From Tessaracoccus sp. MC1679 (GTDB taxonomy: Bacteria; Actinomycetota; Actinomycetes; Propionibacteriales; Propionibacteriaceae), in NCBI RefSeq assembly GCF_014164775.1, contig NZ_JACJGB010000004.1:248001-312000 (forward strand): a stretch of DNA of 64,000 bases. The letters run 5' to 3'. Positions within the stretch are counted from its first letter, which is position 1. Each line of letters begins with the position of its first letter. Position numbers and translations under genes: made by a program. Below, piece after piece: positions 44,775 through 53,348 of this stretch. The notes beneath the pieces were generated by a model. It had not been told where the DNA came from, made no database searches, and saw nothing but the letters and a program-made list of their open reading frames with translations.

Positions 44775-45086
44775 GCCTCAGGCCCACTGTTGGCCATCCC
44801 GCCCCCTGAGTCGGCTCGATTCGGTGTCCGCGGTACACCGCAGTCAACGTCCTCCGCGCTCCACTCCCGCTACACCGCCCAAGAGACCTGCCCCCTGCCT
44901 CTTCCAGCTCCACGAAGGGCCGCAGAGACACCTCGGCCACTCCAGTGAAGCGCCCCTTCGATTCGACGGGCGCTGGCATTCACAGCGAACCGGCTCGGTC
45001 ACTTGCTGTTCTCTTCGAAGATCCTGGCAAGCACCCCGCGGCGCCATGGCCCGGTCCATCCGCGCCACGGGTCCTGGGCGGGCCGG
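44775..45086. other. Non-coding gap
   Basis: No gene seen. It ends in the likely promoter of the next gene. Confidence 0.4.
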
Positions 45087-45099
45087 TAGTCTCGGCCCA
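45087..45099 (+). promoter_or_regulatory. Likely leaderless promoter
   Basis: TAGTCT at 45087-45092 ends seven bases before the ATG at 45099, so transcription would begin at or next to the start codon. No ribosome site precedes the ATG, consistent with a leaderless mRNA. Confidence 0.45.
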
Positions 45100-46019
45100 T
45101 GGCCACGCAAGCTCCGCGAAACTGGTACCCAGATCCCACCCGACGCCATGACCTCCGGTACTGGGATGGCCATCAGTGGACCTCTCACGTGGTAACTCAG
45201 AACGTGCAGTCAGTAGATCCGCTCCATCATCCGATGTCGTCCATGAACGTCTCATCGGCCAGAAACCCTGCCATCGCCCCATCAACCGTGTTTCAAGCCG
45301 AGATAGGCCACGGAAGCCGAAACAGGAAGGTCGCTCGCCAATCTCGAAAGGTGGGGGCAAAGGGCACGGGCCGGCAAGGCAGCGGAACGATACTGACAGA
45401 GAGCGTGCTGGTGATCAATCAAGTGCCAAAGCGCTACGAACAGCGTGCTGAGTACGCGATCTTTGATCGCGAAGGGCGACAGCTCGGAATTATTCGCGAG
45501 ACAGGCTACAACTTCCTGCTTCCTATGGTGACATTCCAGACTACAGAGAGCCGAAAGCGAACACTTGAGGTGGTGGACAATGCGGGGAGCGTGATCTACC
45601 TTCTGGATCGTCCTGCGAAGATGGCCAGGCCCAAAGTGATGCTCGCTGGACCGAATGGTGAACAGATCGGGCGCTTCTCTAGGAACAGCATCTTCAGCAG
45701 GAGAATCGACTTCGAAGTTGGCGAAGAATTAATCGGGCGTCTAGCTTTTAGAGATGGCTACACCTTCAAGGCCGATATCGAGAATGCTGCCGGTGAGAGG
45801 ATCGCTTCGATCAAGCGAACTTGGGCAGGTGGGGCCGCGGAGAAGAGGACCAGGGCGGACAACTATGTGGTCGAGATCCTGCAGTCCGGATCGGATTTTG
45901 TGATGCTCAGTTTTGTAGTCACGGCAGCGGTGGTAGTTGACATCTTGTTTCAGCAAGCTGACCCGGACAAAGACCACGCAAAGCGAGAGCGACGAACCCG
46001 GAGAGTGTACGGTCCGTAA
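45099..46019 (+). CDS. DUF2510 plus scramblase-like (tubby/LOR) protein
   Basis: 306 aa. Residues about 7-32 (RNWYPDPTRRHDLRYWDGHQWTSHV, here cut in two: NWYPDP and RYWDGHQWT) form a DUF2510 domain with its W-Y-P-D-P and Y-W-D-G-x-x-W-T blocks. The region about 98-250 resembles a phospholipid scramblase / LURP-one-like beta barrel (YAIFDREGRQLGIIRET, EVVDNAGSVIYLLDRP and IENAAGERIASIKRTW strands). A hydrophobic segment is at about 265-282. DUF2510 fused to scramblase-like domains is frequent in actinobacteria. Role unknown, possibly membrane-related. Lower GC than the BREX genes. Confidence 0.72.
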   Translation: MATQAPRNWYPDPTRRHDLRYWDGHQWTSHVVTQNVQSVDPLHHPMSSMNVSSARNPAIAPSTVFQAEIGHGSRNRKVARQSRKVGAKGTGRQGSGTILTESVLVINQVPKRYEQRAEYAIFDREGRQLGIIRETGYNFLLPMVTFQTTESRKRTLEVVDNAGSVIYLLDRPAKMARPKVMLAGPNGEQIGRFSRNSIFSRRIDFEVGEELIGRLAFRDGYTFKADIENAAGERIASIKRTWAGGAAEKRTRADNYVVEILQSGSDFVMLSFVVTAAVVVDILFQQADPDKDHAKRERRTRRVYGP

Positions 46020-46205
46020 GTCTGTCGTCACGGACGGCCTTGTGCGGCACGGGGATAGCAGTCCAATTCGAGAGCGTTCGCGACGGCGTCGTCGAGGTGG
46101 CTCGCTTGACCACGTGAATGGTCCTGAGGCAGTTGGCAGGATCCAATCGTGTACGACCCGGATGATCCCAGCCTCAACCTGGACCCGCGGGCTCTTGGGC
46201 TCTGG

Positions 46206-47120
46206 CTAGGTGGAGGATGGGCCAGCGGTAGTCGACCTCTCTACGAATTCGCGCAGTGACGCGATCGACATGAAGACGCGGAACCCCAATGCGGCGAGGC
46301 CGTCCTCGTCGAAGCCGTCCTCGTCCAGTTCCAGGACCACCCCTTCGCCCAGTCCTTCTTGGAGCCCGTGTGGCCATATAGCCTCCGCGATGGACAGCAC
46401 CCTTCCTGTGTCCGGGTGCACGATCTCAAGGTCCCGCTCCGGCTCCGCATAGCCCTGCACGAGCAGCCATTGGACGAGAGCGTCGATGTCCTGGGTGCGG
46501 CTATCAGCGGTGTCGTCGTCGCCGACGACCACGGGGTACTGGCTCTCCACCGGTTCGGGACCGACCAGAGAAGGATCGAGTTGGCCCGAGCGCAGCCTCT
46601 TGAGAAGGGAGTTTGCAGCAGCTGAGAGTAGGTCGCGGCGGGCTGCGAGGAATGGCGACTCGATCTCGGGCATGTAAGCGGCCGGGTCGGCGTCACTCAC
46701 CTGCAGATTGGTGTCCTGTGTGATGAGGCAGAAGTTGGCGATGGCATTGACCTGACCGCGCGGGTAGCCAGCCGCGTAGAGCTTGGCCTTGGGGAAGATG
46801 TGATGTACCTGCGGTCCGTTGAGTCTTCCCAGCAGTGCGCTCGAAATAGGCACACCGCTGCCGAAGTCACGTGCCTTCAAGACACGGGTCCGCATGAAGA
46901 GCGTTGGGTAGAACCGAGAACCCATGCTGGTTCCGGCGAAGTCCTCAGGGCGCACAGTCAGGTCGCCGCGCGCGAGTTCCAGTAGGCGGATCAACCCGTC
47001 GACACCACCCTCCTCCACGGCTTCCAGATCCTGTGTGAGATACGTCTCCGTCGAGGCCAGCCCCACATGAAAGATCGAGGCTAGGGGCTTCGCGAAGCAG
47101 AGAGGCCTCAGTTGGGCGAC
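46206..47120 (-). pseudogene. 5'-truncated DUF262/HNH nuclease-type gene (GmrSD-like C-terminus)
   Basis: The remaining about 300 residues include the HNH-type core QVHHIFPKAKLYAAGY, then NFCLITQDTNLQVSD, as in the C-terminal nuclease of DUF262/GmrSD-like type IV restriction proteins. The N-terminal ParB/DUF262 part, with its DGQQR motif, is absent. The frame runs upstream into the adjacent HEPN gene, where codon use is wrong. Loss of the first domain makes it likely non-functional. The upstream boundary is approximate. Confidence 0.65.
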
Positions 47121-47154
47121 GCGCCGCCCTCTGATTCGGACCCCTCCGTGCTGG

Positions 47155-48156
47155 CTAGGGAGCTTCGTTGTTGACCTCGGGCTCGGCCAGGACCCACTCC
47201 CCGCCATCAGTCTCGCTCTCGCCTGTTCGGCGGAACAGGCCGTGAGCGCCAAGGAAGTCCATCATGACCTGTACGGCGTCACCCGCGTCCCAATTGCTTG
47301 GTGCAGCACCGCGGTGAGCAGCGTCATTGCGCAAGTGGCTCAGCCAGCGCAGGCGGTCAATGGGAATAATGAACTGCAGCCCGGATTGCTCGGCGATCGC
47401 AATGTAGTCGCCGAGCGCGGTGCGCTCGGTAATGCGCTTTCGCTGCGCCTCAGGGAGTTGATCATCCAGACCCCGGACGTGCCGACCGAGTGCGATCTCG
47501 ACGGCCGTGGCGGCGTCGATGATCGCGCGGCGGTTGGCGTTACGTCGGTGCGCGGCTCGAGCATCGCGGCTCAAGACCTCCTCGAGGGGCGGCTCTCTGC
47601 CCTCGCGGACGAGCCCGAGGACGCGAGCTAGTTCTAGCGCGCGCAGTGGACGGACGTGAGGAGTAGTGACGGTGAGGCCCAAGGCGCCGTCCTCGGGTGG
47701 CTCGATGAAGGTGAGCCCAGCGCCGATTACCTCTGCATCGTAGACACGGTGATGCGGGTCTAGGTCCTGGCCGGTCACGATCTCAATCCAGGTGCGTACG
47801 TCGTCGAACCAGTTGTTAATGCATTCGGCGAGCTGATGTTCGGGCGTGAACCAGGAGATGTGGTCAAAGGTCGGGCCCGCGACGTGAGTCACGCCCACGC
47901 GATGCAACGCACTAGCAGGCCTGAGCGAGTCGGGGATGAAGGCGCCATACTCCCGCACCCAAACGACCTCTTCATCCGCCAGGTCCGGACGTGACGCGAG
48001 CCCAAGCACGTCAGGGGGCAACCCAACGGGTGGATGCTCCTTGGGGAGAACGACGTCGAACCGCAGCCCGCCGTGGCCGGTAGGAAAGGTCTCTCCGAGC
48101 GCTTCGCACATCACCCAGACGTGCATTGGCAGCTCGAAGACCGCCCTCACCTCCAT
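47155..48156 (-). CDS. HEPN-motif protein, possible ribonuclease
   Basis: 333 aa from the ATG at 48156 (GGGGGGC upstream). A GTG four codons earlier is possible. Near the C-terminus (about 279-284) LRNDAAH fits the HEPN R-N-x3-H catalytic motif. It is preceded by NRRAIIDAATAVEIALGRH, the usual N-terminal helix of the HEPN bundle. The N-terminal 190 residues are a separate domain (SWFTPEHQLAECINNWFDDV). Apea-like HEPN proteins with this layout are defence-associated RNases or toxins. It sits divergent from the S-subunit-like gene, with a truncated HNH gene after it. Confidence 0.65.
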   Translation of the reverse strand: MEVRAVFELPMHVWVMCEALGETFPTGHGGLRFDVVLPKEHPPVGLPPDVLGLASRPDLADEEVVWVREYGAFIPDSLRPASALHRVGVTHVAGPTFDHISWFTPEHQLAECINNWFDDVRTWIEIVTGQDLDPHHRVYDAEVIGAGLTFIEPPEDGALGLTVTTPHVRPLRALELARVLGLVREGREPPLEEVLSRDARAAHRRNANRRAIIDAATAVEIALGRHVRGLDDQLPEAQRKRITERTALGDYIAIAEQSGLQFIIPIDRLRWLSHLRNDAAHRGAAPSNWDAGDAVQVMMDFLGAHGLFRRTGESETDGGEWVLAEPEVNNEAP

Positions 48157-48895
48157 GTCGCCCCCCACAGCTCGCCTTCTGTAGGAATCCTGGCACGCGA
48201 GCCTGTCTCATGAGAAGGCTGAAGATCCAACGGCCGCGCACCGCATCTGAAGGGTGTTCAGCGCGCTCACAAGTGACTGACTGGCGGAGATGGCTTCCTT
48301 ACCGGGCTTTGCCGCCTGGCTAGCCTTCAGTACACCGATGAGCAGCCGGCTTTGCCAGCCGAGAAGTGGGCGAGCGGGCTCGCCAGCGCCAGCATCAGCC
48401 GAGTCAGCCCGCGTTCCGCACAAACACACCACGCGGACGCAAGTTCGACACGCACGTTGGATACGCGCTGCGCTCAGGTCGCCTCCGGGCGCGTCCCGCG
48501 ACAGGCCGCCGCCGGTGGCGCGACGCGCGAGCGCTCAGAAGGAATCGCACGGACGCTTTGGAGGTCGTCGTAGGAGCCCTCTCGGCATCACACCCGACGG
48601 GATCAGCCGCACGATCTCGAGCTGGGTGCCGACATGCGTCGCAGCTCCACGTCGTAGGGCAGGAACAGCGAGACCACAGGACGGCGCTGACGTTGAGGAC
48701 GTTCCCGAACGCCACCCACTACCTACCCTGCTCGATCGCCGCAACAGTGTGTCGGGAACATCTGTCCCGGTCGATCATCTCGACAACTTGTCTGGTGTGA
48801 GACACGGCCCGTCTCCCTTGGCACCAGACCTGACCCCCGCACCGTCACTCCGACAGTCGCACATGGGCCGACACGCCAAGGGCCAGAATGTAGGC
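48157..48895. other. Divergent intergenic region
   Basis: About 740 bp between the HEPN and S-subunit-like genes. Several overlapping short frames exist but none with a ribosome site or a known motif. The upstream part of the plus-strand frame (48290-48890) is Arg/Pro-rich and looks like translated non-coding DNA. Promoters for both genes should lie here. Confidence 0.4.
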
Positions 48896-51112
48896 ATGGT
48901 GAACCAAGTGCGGAACGAGCAGCCCATTGGCGAGAGGCATCCGCTAGTGCCGACTAACTTCCTGATGCGCGTCGCTCGCCAAGCGATGGGGACAGAGTTC
49001 CAGGTCATCGCTGAGCAGGGTGCGGAGGACTGGGCCTTCCCTGGACAAAGGCTCGCGTCGTCCGGCGCGGAGTTCGTGGATGCTGTTGAGCGTCAGTTGG
49101 CACAGGGCGCCGTGCTCGCCGTTCCCACCTGGGTCCAGGATCGGGGGCCACTAAGTCCGATGCCGGGCCAAGAGCTTGTTGAGCGCGTTCGATTGTCTGA
49201 GCATCCCTTTGGGATACTGGTTCCGCTGCTGTCTATCGTCGGCGAGAGGAGATCCGACAGGCTGCGTGAGGCATTGCTCCGGCACACCCGATCGCTGTTC
49301 ATCCTTGAGGCAAACAAGGTGCTTGAGGGCGTGGACCCGCGATTCACCGTGGTGCTCATCGTAGTGCACACTGAGCGGGTTGGAGATCGGCCGCTGAACC
49401 GCTTCGTTCGGGTGCCGCACGATCCAGACGCTGACGTCGTCCTCGAGGAAATTGAGCGGCTACGTCGCATGCGCGGAGGGAGCAAGGCCTCTGGGTTCGT
49501 GCACTTGGGTGAGATCGACCCTTACTCGCCGCTGACCTATCGGCATTATGACCCCGTACTGCGTGCACGAGAGGCGGAGCTTCAGACATGGGGCGACGGT
49601 GTGGCACTCGGAGAACGCTTTGAGTTGCTTATCCCCGAGAGCCGGATTCGACCCCGGAATGCGCACCAAGGGATCGGACATGGTCGATTCGTCACGGGTC
49701 GCTCGATCTCGCGGAGCGGCCGACTTGAGATCGCACCGAGTAGCGAGCCACCGAGGACTCCGCCGCTGTCGCTCATGGCCGGGGACCTGGTCATGCAAGC
49801 ACTGTTCATGCCCACGAATCCTGGCGGGCTGCGCGTGGCCGAGATTCGGGAAGAGGACCTGCCCGTGTCTGCACTTCAGCACGTCTTGGTGTTGCGACCG
49901 AAGCAGCAGATGTCGGAGCCGGAGAGTTTCCTGCTGTTGCACTACCTCAGGTCCGGTCTGGCGAAGGAACTCGTAGCCGCGGGGGGCGCGAAGTCCACTC
50001 TGACGCCATCGGTCCTCGACAGGTTGTACACGCCCGTGGCTGACGAGGCACTCCTGAACGCGGTGGGCTCAATCGTCGAGGTCGAACGAATGCTCAGGCA
50101 GTGGGGTGAAGACGCTGCCAAGAGGCTCGACTCCATCTTCTTGCTTGAGTCACCCAAAGCGGCGCGCGAAGCACTCATCGAGCGAGGCCGTGACAGCCGC
50201 CTAAGAGTGGACGCAGCGAGACGGGTCGATGACTTTGACCATCGGGTCCGAACCCTGTATCCATACCCGGTGGCCTATCGCTGGCGGTCGCTCGAGTCCA
50301 TCGCGAGCAAGGGTGAGCCCGCTGAGACGCTCCGCGAGATACGCCATGGTTTCGAACACATACTGGCCTTCTGCGGCTGCTTGGCACTTGCTGTTGCACG
50401 AGAGGAAGGAATCGACCTTCCGGAGTCGCGCCTCTTTGGTGTCGCGGACGATTACATGACGTTCCTCACAACTTGGACAACGATTCTCGAGCAAGTCAGA
50501 AAGAAGGTGAGGGGCGGCATTACCAATAGCCAACTCCTGATTCGCCTCGGAACGTTCCAGGGCGACGCAGATGTCGCTGCAGCCGTGGCTCGTCTGGCCG
50601 CCTACCGCAGACAGGAGGCGCACACCGTGGCGACGGCAGATGAGGAGGCCCTCGCCGAGCAGCTACTGAGCGACGTCCGGACACTCGTGCAGGGCCTCAA
50701 CTTCCTGTCCGATTACGAACTGGTCGAGATCGTCGACTCGCACTGGGATCGGATCGCACGGCGCAACACCGTCAAGTACCGCGCCTTTGTGGGCGACCAT
50801 GCCATCGTCCCGATTCGAACGATCACGGTCGGTCACGCGGATGTCGAGAAAGACAGCCTATACATCCGTGAGAAGGACTCGAAGGAGTTCCTTGCGCTGC
50901 TTCGGCCCTACCTTATTGGCCGACGGTGTGGAGACTGCAAGAACTGGGGAACGTTCTATCTCCATGCGATCCAGGGAGAACGGGCAATGATGAAGAGCGT
51001 GGAGCTGGGTCATCCGAACGAAGTAGAAGATCTCGCCTCGGCGCTGCGAGCCGTGGCAGCTGCGCCGGCTGGACCTGCTGGTGCTTCGAGCGACCAGGTT
51101 ACGAGGAGCTGA
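48896..51112 (+). CDS. Type I restriction S-subunit-like protein with long C-terminal extension
   Basis: About 738 aa from the ATG at 48896 (starts MVNQVRNEQPIGERHP). An ATG at 48863 is an alternative. Neither has a strong ribosome site. Residues about 290-400 resemble one target-recognition half of a type I HsdS: LMAGDLVMQALFMP, LPVSALQHVLVLRPKQQ, FLLLHYLRSGLAKELVAAGG and LTPSVLDRLYTPV, then a coiled-coil helix (VGSIVEVERMLRQW). No HsdM or HsdR lies near it. The last 300 residues are helical (EIRHGFEHILAFCGCLALA), with a CGDC pair. Proteins with a lone TRD fused to other domains are known in defence islands, and the function is unclear. Confidence 0.62.
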   Translation: MVNQVRNEQPIGERHPLVPTNFLMRVARQAMGTEFQVIAEQGAEDWAFPGQRLASSGAEFVDAVERQLAQGAVLAVPTWVQDRGPLSPMPGQELVERVRLSEHPFGILVPLLSIVGERRSDRLREALLRHTRSLFILEANKVLEGVDPRFTVVLIVVHTERVGDRPLNRFVRVPHDPDADVVLEEIERLRRMRGGSKASGFVHLGEIDPYSPLTYRHYDPVLRAREAELQTWGDGVALGERFELLIPESRIRPRNAHQGIGHGRFVTGRSISRSGRLEIAPSSEPPRTPPLSLMAGDLVMQALFMPTNPGGLRVAEIREEDLPVSALQHVLVLRPKQQMSEPESFLLLHYLRSGLAKELVAAGGAKSTLTPSVLDRLYTPVADEALLNAVGSIVEVERMLRQWGEDAAKRLDSIFLLESPKAAREALIERGRDSRLRVDAARRVDDFDHRVRTLYPYPVAYRWRSLESIASKGEPAETLREIRHGFEHILAFCGCLALAVAREEGIDLPESRLFGVADDYMTFLTTWTTILEQVRKKVRGGITNSQLLIRLGTFQGDADVAAAVARLAAYRRQEAHTVATADEEALAEQLLSDVRTLVQGLNFLSDYELVEIVDSHWDRIARRNTVKYRAFVGDHAIVPIRTITVGHADVEKDSLYIREKDSKEFLALLRPYLIGRRCGDCKNWGTFYLHAIQGERAMMKSVELGHPNEVEDLASALRAVAAAPAGPAGASSDQVTRS

Positions 51113-51303
51113 CCGGGGAAACTCACGTACCCACTGGCCTGTGGCTCGACTCGGCTCGTTCGTCGAGGTACTCGAGAGCCCGGCAGCGCAGCGCTCCGGA
51201 TAGCCGACTCTCAGTGGGCCGGAACCAGCGCCTTCTTGCGGTACCCAGGTGGTCCCTGGCCTCGCAGCCAGAGCGATACACGTTGTCAAACGGTGATGGG
51301 GGA

Positions 51304-51322
51304 GATTCCCGCCACCTCCACC
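51304..51322 (+). other. Putative attR: ssrA (tmRNA) 3'-end fragment
   Basis: GATTCCCGCCACCTCCACC is the T-arm and acceptor end typical of bacterial tmRNA (…TTCGATTCCCGCCACCTCCACCA). Only this 3' fragment is present; the sequence before it does not form the rest of tmRNA. It is directly followed by a perfect terminator, as at the natural 3' end of ssrA. This is the footprint left when an element integrates into ssrA: the intact gene should lie at the other island end, outside the window. Confidence 0.65.
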
Positions 51323-51326
51323 CCCT

Positions 51327-51356
51327 GGGGCCGTCAGTTCGCTGACGGCCCCTTTT
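51327..51356 (+). terminator. Intrinsic terminator, probably the original ssrA terminator
   Basis: GGGGCCGTCAG and CTGACGGCCCC form a perfect 11-bp stem closed by a TTCG tetraloop, followed by TTTT. It is four bases after the ssrA-like fragment. Confidence 0.85.
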
Positions 51357-51458
51357 CCCTTGTAAGAAGCGTTTACACGAGGGTCCTCTTGCAAGGAGGG
51401 CACAAATGGGCAGACTTAGCCCGTCTCGGGAAACAGCGAACTCGAGCACGCCGGGGGC

Positions 51459-51878
51459 TTAGGCCATGTACTCGATGTTGAGGAAGTTGCCGTCCGGGTC
51501 CTCGAACCACACGGCCTTCCCCTGATCGCCTAACGAGGCGACCCCGTCCTCCCACGTGCCATCCGGCAGGTCGAATGTCAGGAACGTCACCCCCTGTGCG
51601 CGCAGCGCCGCCACTTCGGCGTCGAAGGCCGACGACGGTACCTGGAACGACATGTAGGTCGCCTTGTTCGTCCCCGCGAAGGTCGACGGGTAAACCAGGA
51701 AGGCGCTGGCCCCCGCGGTGTACAGCGCGCCCTCAGGGACGTCGTCCTGGGGTGTCAACTGGAGCACCCCTTCATAGAACGCCCTAGCCTGTTCCAGATC
51801 AGAAACCGCCAGGGTCGGTATCGGCGTGTCTCGAGGAGGACAACCGATGACTGGCGCCGCCCGTCGGGTGCAGCGCAC
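51459..51878 (-). CDS. VOC (glyoxalase/bleomycin-resistance) family protein
   Basis: 139 aa in the longest frame (GTG at 51878). The family part starts at about residue 18 (DTPIPTLAVSDLEQARAFYEGVL), which is the normal N-terminus of VOC proteins. No ATG or GTG lies near it. The core continues with a typical pattern (AFLVYPSTFAGTNKATYMSFQV and the terminal AVWFEDPDGNFLNIEYM). VOC proteins bind metals and act as lyases, dioxygenases or drug-binding proteins. Its 5' end overlaps the divergent MFS gene by 32 bases, so the start is uncertain or the gene has lost its initiation region. Confidence 0.75.
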   Translation of the reverse strand: MRCTRRAAPVIGCPPRDTPIPTLAVSDLEQARAFYEGVLQLTPQDDVPEGALYTAGASAFLVYPSTFAGTNKATYMSFQVPSSAFDAEVAALRAQGVTFLTFDLPDGTWEDGVASLGDQGKAVWFEDPDGNFLNIEYMA

Positions 51879-53067
51879 CTACCTGACCCTGACCCTCCTC
51901 ACCACGCTGTCGGCGTCGTTCATCTGGGGTGTGAACACCCTCCTTCTCCTGGACGCCGGCCTCGACAACACGCAGGCCTTCCTTGCCAATGCCGCATTCA
52001 CCCTCGGGATGGTCATCTTCGAGATCCCCACCGGGCTGTTCGCCGACACCCGCGGGCGCCGTGTCTCGTTCCTGCTTGGCGCTGTCACCCTGCTGGCCTC
52101 GACTGGGGCCTACTTCGTCATGTGGCAGGTGAGGGCGCCGCTGTTGGGGTGGGTGGTGGCTTCGATGCTCATCGGCCTGGGGTTCACCTTCTTCTCGGGC
52201 GCCACCGAGGCTTGGCTCGTTGACGCCCTGGGGGCGGCCGGCATGACCGAAGGGCTGGACGCGGTATTCGGTCGGGCGCAGGCGGTCTCAGGGGTGGGGA
52301 TGCTCGCTGGGTCTGTGCTAGGTGGGGTGCTGGCCCAGGCCACGGACCTCGGGGCTCCTTATTTGGACCGTGCGGCTTTGCTGGGGGTGACGCTCGTGGT
52401 GGCTTGGGTGGCCATGCGCGATGTGGGGTTCACGCCGGACGCGGCTGCACGGCCGCTGGCCGCCGTCCGGGCGGTGCTGGTCGGGTCGGTTGACGGCGGG
52501 CTGCGAAACCCCCCGGTGCGGTGGCTGATGCTGGCCGCCGTGTTCACTTCCGGGACCGGTCTCTACGTCTTCTATGCCCTGCAGCCCTTTCTTCTGGAGC
52601 TCGCCGGCGACCCCGGCGCCTACAGCATCGCGGGGCTCGCCGCCGCCCTCGTCGCCGCCGGCCAGATTGCAGGTGGCCTGCTCGCCGGGCCGGCCCGCCG
52701 GTGGATCCGCTACCCCTGGAACGCCCTCGTGCTGGGCGCGGTCGCGAACGTGGCGCTACTGGTGGGCATCGGCCTCGTCCGGTCTCTGGTACCGGCAATG
52801 GCGCTCGTCGCCGGATGGGCGCTCGTCACGGGCTTGACCGTCCCGATCAGGCAGTCGCTCGTGAACGGCCTGATCCCGTCGGGTCAACGAGCCACCGTGC
52901 TGTCCTTCGACTCGCTCATGGGGTCCGCGGGCGGCGTGGTCGCCCAGCCCGCACTCGGCCGGGTCGCCGACATGGCCGGTTACCCAGCGTCCTACCTTGT
53001 CTCGGCCGCGATCGCCGCAGGAGCGATTCCCTTCACCCTCCTGGCCAGGCGCTCAGCAAGCCGTTGA
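51847..53067 (+). CDS. MFS transporter
   Basis: 406 aa, ATG at 51847 with GAGGAGGA six bases upstream. Twelve hydrophobic segments are visible (for example FIWGVNTLLLLDAGL, FTLGMVIFEIPTG, YLVSAAIAAGAIPFTLL). The first cytosolic loop has the MFS motif A-like stretch GLFADTRGRRVSFLLG (G-x-x-x-D-x-x-G-R-R). Length is normal for a drug or metabolite antiporter. Substrate unknown. Divergent from the VOC gene, a common pairing in resistance loci. Confidence 0.88.
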   Translation: MTGAARRVQRTYLTLTLLTTLSASFIWGVNTLLLLDAGLDNTQAFLANAAFTLGMVIFEIPTGLFADTRGRRVSFLLGAVTLLASTGAYFVMWQVRAPLLGWVVASMLIGLGFTFFSGATEAWLVDALGAAGMTEGLDAVFGRAQAVSGVGMLAGSVLGGVLAQATDLGAPYLDRAALLGVTLVVAWVAMRDVGFTPDAAARPLAAVRAVLVGSVDGGLRNPPVRWLMLAAVFTSGTGLYVFYALQPFLLELAGDPGAYSIAGLAAALVAAGQIAGGLLAGPARRWIRYPWNALVLGAVANVALLVGIGLVRSLVPAMALVAGWALVTGLTVPIRQSLVNGLIPSGQRATVLSFDSLMGSAGGVVAQPALGRVADMAGYPASYLVSAAIAAGAIPFTLLARRSASR

Positions 53068-53348
53068 CTGGTCCGGACTACTGGTGCGAGCCGGCATCTG
53101 TTTCGTGGCGTGCCAATTGAATGATACGAGCGGAGGGATCCTCTCCGCGTCAGGCGACCATCCCATCTCCGCTCAGCCCGCGTGGTGGAACCGTGCACGT
53201 CGACGGCTCGGAATGTTCGACACCACGGGAGCGAGATGTTCGGGCGTCGGAGGGAAGTGCGCCCCTATGCGCGGGGGAAGAACAGCCCTAGGCTTGCTGA
53301 AGCAGCGGCTGTCGTCATCGGCCTGCCGCGCGAAAGAGGAGCACTGTC

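Noticed and set aside
48290-48895. 200-residue N-terminal extension of the S-subunit-like protein
   Set aside because: Arg/Pro/Ser-rich text with no domain character. Minus-strand frames in the same stretch are equally unconvincing.
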